Positions 59,885-64,000 of a stretch of DNA of 64,000 bases are shown in pieces. Source of the DNA: Bacteroidota bacterium (GTDB lineage Bacteria; Bacteroidota; Bacteroidia; Bacteroidales; Lentimicrobiaceae); the NCBI GenBank assembly GCA_023434665.1, contig JAEYSM010000058.1:124001-188000 (forward strand), read 5' to 3'. The notes under the pieces were generated by a model. The model had not been told where the DNA came from. It searched no databases and saw only the letters and a program-made list of their open reading frames with translations. The translations under genes were made by a program, and so were the position numbers. The stretch's first letter is position 1, and the number at the start of each line of letters is the position of its first letter.

Positions 59885-60023
59885 GTATTAGCATAGTCTT
59901 CGCTGGAAGTAAATTGCACAGCATTCAATAGGTTATCCGGTTTTATGCGTCATTTATAAAGTACGACGCTTGTAAAACATAAACTAAAAGACAGTGCTAT
60001 AGTATTAAAAGAAGAAATAAATT

Positions 60024-61328
60024 ATGTCGAATTTGGTAGCCATTGTAGGCAGACCTAACGTTGGTAAGTCTACATTATTTAACCGCCTTACCGGCGAAAG
60101 AAATGCAATTGTTGATCCAACCGCCGGTGTTACCCGCGACCGCCATTATGGAATTTCGGACTGGAATGGTGTTGAATTTTCAATTATCGATACAGGAGGT
60201 TTAGTAGTTGGTAGCGATGATGTTTTTGAAGATGCCATTCGTCGTCAGGCCGAACTTGCAATTGAGGAAGCTGATGTAATAGTTTTCATGGTGGATGGCA
60301 AAGAAGGACTGTCTCCTCTCGATGAAGAAGTTGCCAATTTGTTACGACGCTCAACCAGGAAAGTCTATCTTGTGGTCAATAAAGTGGACAATGCTCAAAG
60401 AGCCTCCGAAACATCAGAGTTCTATGCACTCGGCTTCGAAAGTTATTGGGAAATATCAGCTATTAATGGAAGTGGCACAGGCGAGTTACTTGATGATCTG
60501 ATAAAAGAATTCGAGAATCCAACCATTGAAGAATTACCTGATCTGCCAAAAATTGCATTTGTTGGTCGCCCTAATGTTGGAAAGTCCTCTATGATAAATG
60601 CGCTATTAGGTGACGAACGAAATATTGTTACTCCAATTCCAGGAACTACCCGCGATACCATTTATACTCGTTATAATAGCTTTGGATTCGACTTTTTACT
60701 TGTAGATACAGCAGGCTTAAGGAAAAAAGGCAAAGTAACCGACAATATCGAGTTTTACTCTGTCATGCGGTCGGTCAGAGCAATTGAGAATGCTGATGTA
60801 TGTGTTCTTATGCTTGATGCCACTCAGGGTTTGGAAAGTCAGGATCTCAATATCTTCGGACTAGCACAAAAGAACCACAAAGGAGTAGTTATCGTTGTAA
60901 ATAAATGGGATCTTATTGAAAAAGAAACCAATACCCATAAGGAATTCGAAGAACTAATCAGAAGGCGTATTGCTCCTTTTAGTGATGTCCCAATAATTTT
61001 TACTTCTGTCATCAATAAGCAAAGGATTCACAAAACTCTTGAAACAGCAAATAAAGTATTCAAGAACAGAACAAAAAGCATCAGCACTTCCAAACTTATG
61101 GATTTTATGATGCCAATAATTAATGACAATCCTCCTCCTGCAGTAAAGGGAAAATACATTAAGATCAAATACATCACTCAGCTTAAACTTGCCTATCCTT
61201 CATTCGTCTTCTTCTGCAATCTTCCACAGTATGTAACAGAATCTTACAGAAGATTCCTCGAAAACAAGTTACGTCAGGAATTTGATTTTACAGGAGTGCC
61301 TATCAACATCTACTTCCGTCAAAAATAG
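60024..61328 (+). CDS. der: GTPase Der (EngA)
   Basis: Der acts in 50S ribosomal subunit assembly. The 434-residue protein has two GTPase domains (GRPNVGKSTLFNRL...DTGG...NKVD and GRPNVGKSSMINALLG...DTAG...NKWD) and a C-terminal KH-like domain with KIKYITQLKLAYPSFVFF. It follows the tRNA and, with era nearby, makes a ribosome-assembly cluster. The S4-domain gene comes 33 bases later on the same strand. Confidence 0.97.
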   Translation: MSNLVAIVGRPNVGKSTLFNRLTGERNAIVDPTAGVTRDRHYGISDWNGVEFSIIDTGGLVVGSDDVFEDAIRRQAELAIEEADVIVFMVDGKEGLSPLDEEVANLLRRSTRKVYLVVNKVDNAQRASETSEFYALGFESYWEISAINGSGTGELLDDLIKEFENPTIEELPDLPKIAFVGRPNVGKSSMINALLGDERNIVTPIPGTTRDTIYTRYNSFGFDFLLVDTAGLRKKGKVTDNIEFYSVMRSVRAIENADVCVLMLDATQGLESQDLNIFGLAQKNHKGVVIVVNKWDLIEKETNTHKEFEELIRRRIAPFSDVPIIFTSVINKQRIHKTLETANKVFKNRTKSISTSKLMDFMMPIINDNPPPAVKGKYIKIKYITQLKLAYPSFVFFCNLPQYVTESYRRFLENKLRQEFDFTGVPINIYFRQK

Positions 61329-61361
61329 CAACATGAGTGTTTAATCTCCAAACAGTTTGTT

Positions 61362-61763
61362 ATGGAAGGTGAGGTAAGGATAGATAAATGGTTATGGTGT
61401 GTCAGGCTCTTCAAAACCAGAAATCTGGCAATAGAAGCCTGCAAAGGAGGTAAGGTTAAAATTGACGGTAATGCCGTAAAGCCTTCGCGTGTAGTAAAAA
61501 CAGACGACATCATCCATCTTGCCCAGGGACCTCTTAATCGGGTTCTAAAGGTCAAGCAGCTTCTTCACAACAGAGTATCAGCCAAATTGGTAAACGATTA
61601 TCTTGAAGATTTAACTCCACCTGAGGAATATGAAAGAATTGAGTTCATGAAGGAGTTTAATGCTGAGTATCGTGAACGTGGTTTAGGTCGCCCCACCAAA
61701 AAAGATCGTCGTATTATCGACAGAATAAAGAAGGGGCCGATAAGACCCGATTCAGGAAACTGA
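61362..61763 (+). CDS. S4-domain RNA-binding protein (Hsp15-like)
   Basis: The 133-residue product has an S4 RNA-binding domain at the N-terminus: VRIDKWLWCVRLFKTRNLA, GKVKIDGNAVKPSRVVKTDD. A basic tail with RERGLGRPTKKDRRIID follows. It resembles Hsp15 (HslR), which binds free 50S subunits carrying nascent chains. It probably shares a transcript with der. Its last 12 bases overlap the end of the convergent methyltransferase gene. Confidence 0.88.
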   Translation: MEGEVRIDKWLWCVRLFKTRNLAIEACKGGKVKIDGNAVKPSRVVKTDDIIHLAQGPLNRVLKVKQLLHNRVSAKLVNDYLEDLTPPEEYERIEFMKEFNAEYRERGLGRPTKKDRRIIDRIKKGPIRPDSGN

Positions 61764-62939
61764 CAATACCAATCCTTTCAGGTACTCCCCTTCCGGATGA
61801 AAAATACTTATTGGATGATCTGCCGAATGACCCAAATGATGTAAAATCTTCACGTCTCTTCCCGCTTCCAGTGCCGAAGCCATTACCATCGATGTAAACT
61901 GTTCATTGCTGATTGCCTGGGAACAGCTAAAAGTGAAAAGTAAACCACCTTGCTTTATCTTCCTGATTGCTGTAGCATTTATAAACTTATATCCTTGTAT
62001 TGCTTTATGTCTGTCGGCTTGACGTTTAGCAAAAGCAGGCGGATCAAGTACAACAATATCAAAATCCCCTTCCATTTGAGGTAACCATATTTTAGCATCC
62101 GCTACAACTGATTCATGGTTACTTTTTGAAATATTATTAAGTTCCAGGTTCTTTTCTAGAGTGTCCATAGCTCTTTGAGACGCATCGAGTGAAGTAACAT
62201 GAGTTGCCCCTGAATTTAGAGCATAAATACTAAAGCCACCTGAGTAAGAGAATACATTCAATACTTTCCTGCCCTTTGAATACTTTCCAAGAAGAAACCT
62301 GTTGTCACGTTGATCCAGAAAAAACCCTGTTTTCTGTCCTTCTTTGAAATCTATTAAAAACAAGTGATTGTTTTCTTTTATTGTAACATCCTCTACATTG
62401 CCATACAAAAATGAATTGCCATCAGATGAGTAGCCTGATTTAGCAAGCGTTTCTTTACTTTTGTCATAAACAGCAACTAGACGATTGCCATACAATTTCC
62501 TCAAAGCATCAGCAATCTCATGTCTCAATATAAAAATCCCGGTGCTATGTGCCTGTACTACAGCCACGCCATTATAATAATCCACAATAAGGCCGGGAAG
62601 ACCATCAGCTTCACTAAAACATAATCTGTAAGCATTACTTTCAGCATTATCCTCAAAGCCAAGCCTTCTACGCAGTTCCAATGCCCTACTGAGCTTCTGG
62701 AATATAAAATCTTCGGGAAGAAACCGGGGCCCAAACCACAAAATTTTTACAGCAATCGATCCAGTACCTGCAATTCCTGTGGCCAGATAATTGCCCTTGT
62801 AATCTGTTAAATCAACCATATCACCATCAACCACTTTTCCGTCAACCCTGTCGATAGCGCCCGAGAATACCCAGGGGTGAAACCTTTTTACTGAATCTTC
62901 ACGACCCTTGCTTAAATAAACAACTGCTCTTTTTTGCAT
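61752..62939 (-). CDS. rlmI: RlmI-like 23S rRNA (cytosine-5-)-methyltransferase
   Basis: The 395-residue product has a PUA domain (about 1-70; VYLSKGREDSVKRFHPWVFSGAI), then a class I SAM methyltransferase domain with RLCFSEADGLPGLIVDYYNG, FFLDQRDNRFLLG, VLNVFSYSGGFSIYAL (SAM motif I), VVLDPPAFAK (motif IV) and FTFSCSQAIS. It fits RlmI (m5C1962 of 23S rRNA). A TACTTTTG box ends 4 bases before the ATG, so the mRNA may be leaderless. Confidence 0.92.
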   Translation of the reverse strand: MQKRAVVYLSKGREDSVKRFHPWVFSGAIDRVDGKVVDGDMVDLTDYKGNYLATGIAGTGSIAVKILWFGPRFLPEDFIFQKLSRALELRRRLGFEDNAESNAYRLCFSEADGLPGLIVDYYNGVAVVQAHSTGIFILRHEIADALRKLYGNRLVAVYDKSKETLAKSGYSSDGNSFLYGNVEDVTIKENNHLFLIDFKEGQKTGFFLDQRDNRFLLGKYSKGRKVLNVFSYSGGFSIYALNSGATHVTSLDASQRAMDTLEKNLELNNISKSNHESVVADAKIWLPQMEGDFDIVVLDPPAFAKRQADRHKAIQGYKFINATAIRKIKQGGLLFTFSCSQAISNEQFTSMVMASALEAGRDVKILHHLGHSADHPISIFHPEGEYLKGLVLSVS

Positions 62940-62943
62940 TCAA

Positions 62944-62951
62944 CAAAAGTA
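62944..62951 (-). promoter_or_regulatory. rlmI -7 box (TACTTTTG), 4 bases from the ATG
   Basis: TAnnTTTG match on the minus strand with four bases to the ATG, the same arrangement as tilS. No -33 element at normal spacing. Confidence 0.45.
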
Positions 62952-63001
62952 GCATACATTAAGCAGTTTATGTTAATTTTACACATCAAAACTCTCATAG
63001 A

Positions 63002-64000
63002 ATGTATCACTCACGGTTTCAAATCACTGTCCTCAACTTTTTGCTTCTGCTTTTTTGCAGTTTCGGGGTTTACGCTCAGCAATCGCCACGTCAGTTTATA
63101 AAATATGAAAGATCTGGCAACAATATTGAAATTCAGGTTAATGATGGCAAGTACATTATTACACCAATGAATGAGAAAATCTTTCACATTACCTTCCTGC
63201 CTTTAAAGAAAGAATTAAAAAACTTCTCTTATGCGGTTGATATGAAACCAGTCAATTTTCCTTTTGATGTGATAGAAGACAACATGACCCTCACTATCGA
63301 CACAAAGGGGATTGATGTCACCATCCATAAAAATCCATTTCATATGGAATATGCATATGACGGGAAGAAGCTAATTTCAGAAAACAAAGGTTATTCAGAA
63401 GCTGACAGTAGTTGGTTAATAGATTTCAATATCACGCGTGACGAAGTATTATATGGGGGTGGAGCCAGAGTCCTTGGCATGAACAGAAGAGGTAACAGGC
63501 TTCAGATGTACAACAGGGCTCATTATGGCTATGAAAAAAGGTCTGAACTCATGAACTACACTATTCCCATGATGATTTCAGGCAATGGATATGCCGTGCT
63601 TTTTGATAATGCCGGATTGGGATACATGGATCTCGACTCAAAGAAAGATAATACCATTTCATACGAATCGTATAGCGGAACACCTAACTACCATATCATT
63701 GCAGGGGAAGACTGGTTTGATCTTGTAAGACAATACACCCTGCTCACAGGCCGCCAGCCACTCCCACCCCGCTGGGCATTAGGAAACTTCAGTAGCCGCT
63801 TTGGTTATCATACACAAAAAGAAACTGAGAAAACGGTCGATCTGTTTTTTAAAGAGAAAATCCCTCTTGATGCTGTTGTTATCGACATCTATTGGTTCGG
63901 CAAAGGTATCTTCGGAGAAATGGGCAACCTTGCCTGGCTTTACGATAGTTTCCCTTCACCCGACAAAATGATTAAACGATTTGAGAGTAAGGGTGTAAAA
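63002..64000 (+). CDS. GH31-family glycosidase, 5' part
   Basis: The window ends inside this gene after 333 codons. A signal peptide (VLNFLLLLFCSFGVYAQ) is followed by the N-terminal beta-sandwich of GH31 enzymes (galactose-mutarotase-like; VLYGGGARVLGMNRRGNRLQMYN), and then the start of the catalytic barrel with LPPRWALGNFSSRFGYHTQ and DAVVIDIYWFGKG. Likely an alpha-glucosidase or alpha-xylosidase exported to the periplasm or beyond. The catalytic Asp pair lies downstream of the window, so substrate cannot be judged. ATG at 63002. Confidence 0.92.
   Translation, partial: MYHSRFQITVLNFLLLLFCSFGVYAQQSPRQFIKYERSGNNIEIQVNDGKYIITPMNEKIFHITFLPLKKELKNFSYAVDMKPVNFPFDVIEDNMTLTIDTKGIDVTIHKNPFHMEYAYDGKKLISENKGYSEADSSWLIDFNITRDEVLYGGGARVLGMNRRGNRLQMYNRAHYGYEKRSELMNYTIPMMISGNGYAVLFDNAGLGYMDLDSKKDNTISYESYSGTPNYHIIAGEDWFDLVRQYTLLTGRQPLPPRWALGNFSSRFGYHTQKETEKTVDLFFKEKIPLDAVVIDIYWFGKGIFGEMGNLAWLYDSFPSPDKMIKRFESKGVK

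Overview
The window is chromosomal DNA from a member of the Bacteroidota, most likely a Bacteroidales or Marinilabiliales-type lineage. The evidence is: C-terminal type IX secretion (T9SS) sorting domains on two proteins; the TAnnTTTG -7 promoter element upstream of about twenty genes; near absence of Shine-Dalgarno sequences; and the gene order nadK - DUF6089 - uppS - bamA - skp - skp. Low GC, dense packing and short spacers are typical of a conserved core segment. I see no insertion sequence, integrase, prophage, CRISPR array or defence island.

Layout. 1-1.35 kb: 3' end of a large T9SS-exported adhesin-like protein. 1.4-10 kb: glyA; a reverse operon xseA-xseB-CHX-like antiporter; sixA facing gapA; an M20 dipeptidase. 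10-15.5 kb: exonuclease III, a VOC protein, DsbD, TilS, a small GNAT protein. 15.5-23.3 kb: a carbon-metabolism block with ferredoxin-dependent 2-oxoacid oxidoreductase (korA-korB), a divergent 55-residue 2[4Fe-4S] ferredoxin, and sucA-sucB (2-oxoglutarate dehydrogenase E1/E2). 23.3-28 kb: nadB with a gamma-carbonic anhydrase-like gene, a Zn peptidase, and a YqaA/TerC membrane pair facing a DUF421 gene. 28.8-38 kb, reverse strand: PEP carboxylase, then the envelope block nadK, DUF6089, uppS, bamA and two Skp/OmpH chaperones. 38-44.6 kb: aldo/keto reductase, deoC, a T9SS thioredoxin-like protein, a lipoprotein, and a reverse recQ - OmpH-like - DUF4296 operon. 45-49.3 kb: kdsD - AhpD-like - lptB (LPS synthesis and export), a serine hydrolase, pssA. 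49.5-54.9 kb: two unrecognised genes, an enlarged QueA-like protein, mobA, tatC, and a PspC / LiaF-like pair. 54.9-64 kb: alpha/beta hydrolase and pdxJ divergent from a CBS protein and an Omp85 protein; era; an initiator tRNA; der; an S4-domain protein; an RlmI-type methyltransferase; and the 5' end of a GH31 glycosidase.

Functional themes are envelope biogenesis (bamA, skp, uppS, pssA, kdsD, lptB, tatC, T9SS cargo), central carbon metabolism (kor, suc, gapA, ppc, glyA) and translation/ribosome support (tilS, queA-like, era, der, rlmI, initiator tRNA). Several starts were corrected using promoter position (xseA, gapA, sucA, kdsD, era). The most interesting non-coding signals are a perfect 10-bp palindrome abutting the sucA -7 box, two candidate leaderless genes (tilS, rlmI), a lone canonical Shine-Dalgarno before the first skp, and a CATG-rich spacer at 9.9-10.1 kb. 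No clear new multi-gene system is present; the best unknowns are the two-gene pair at 49.5-50.5 kb and the enlarged QueA-like protein.
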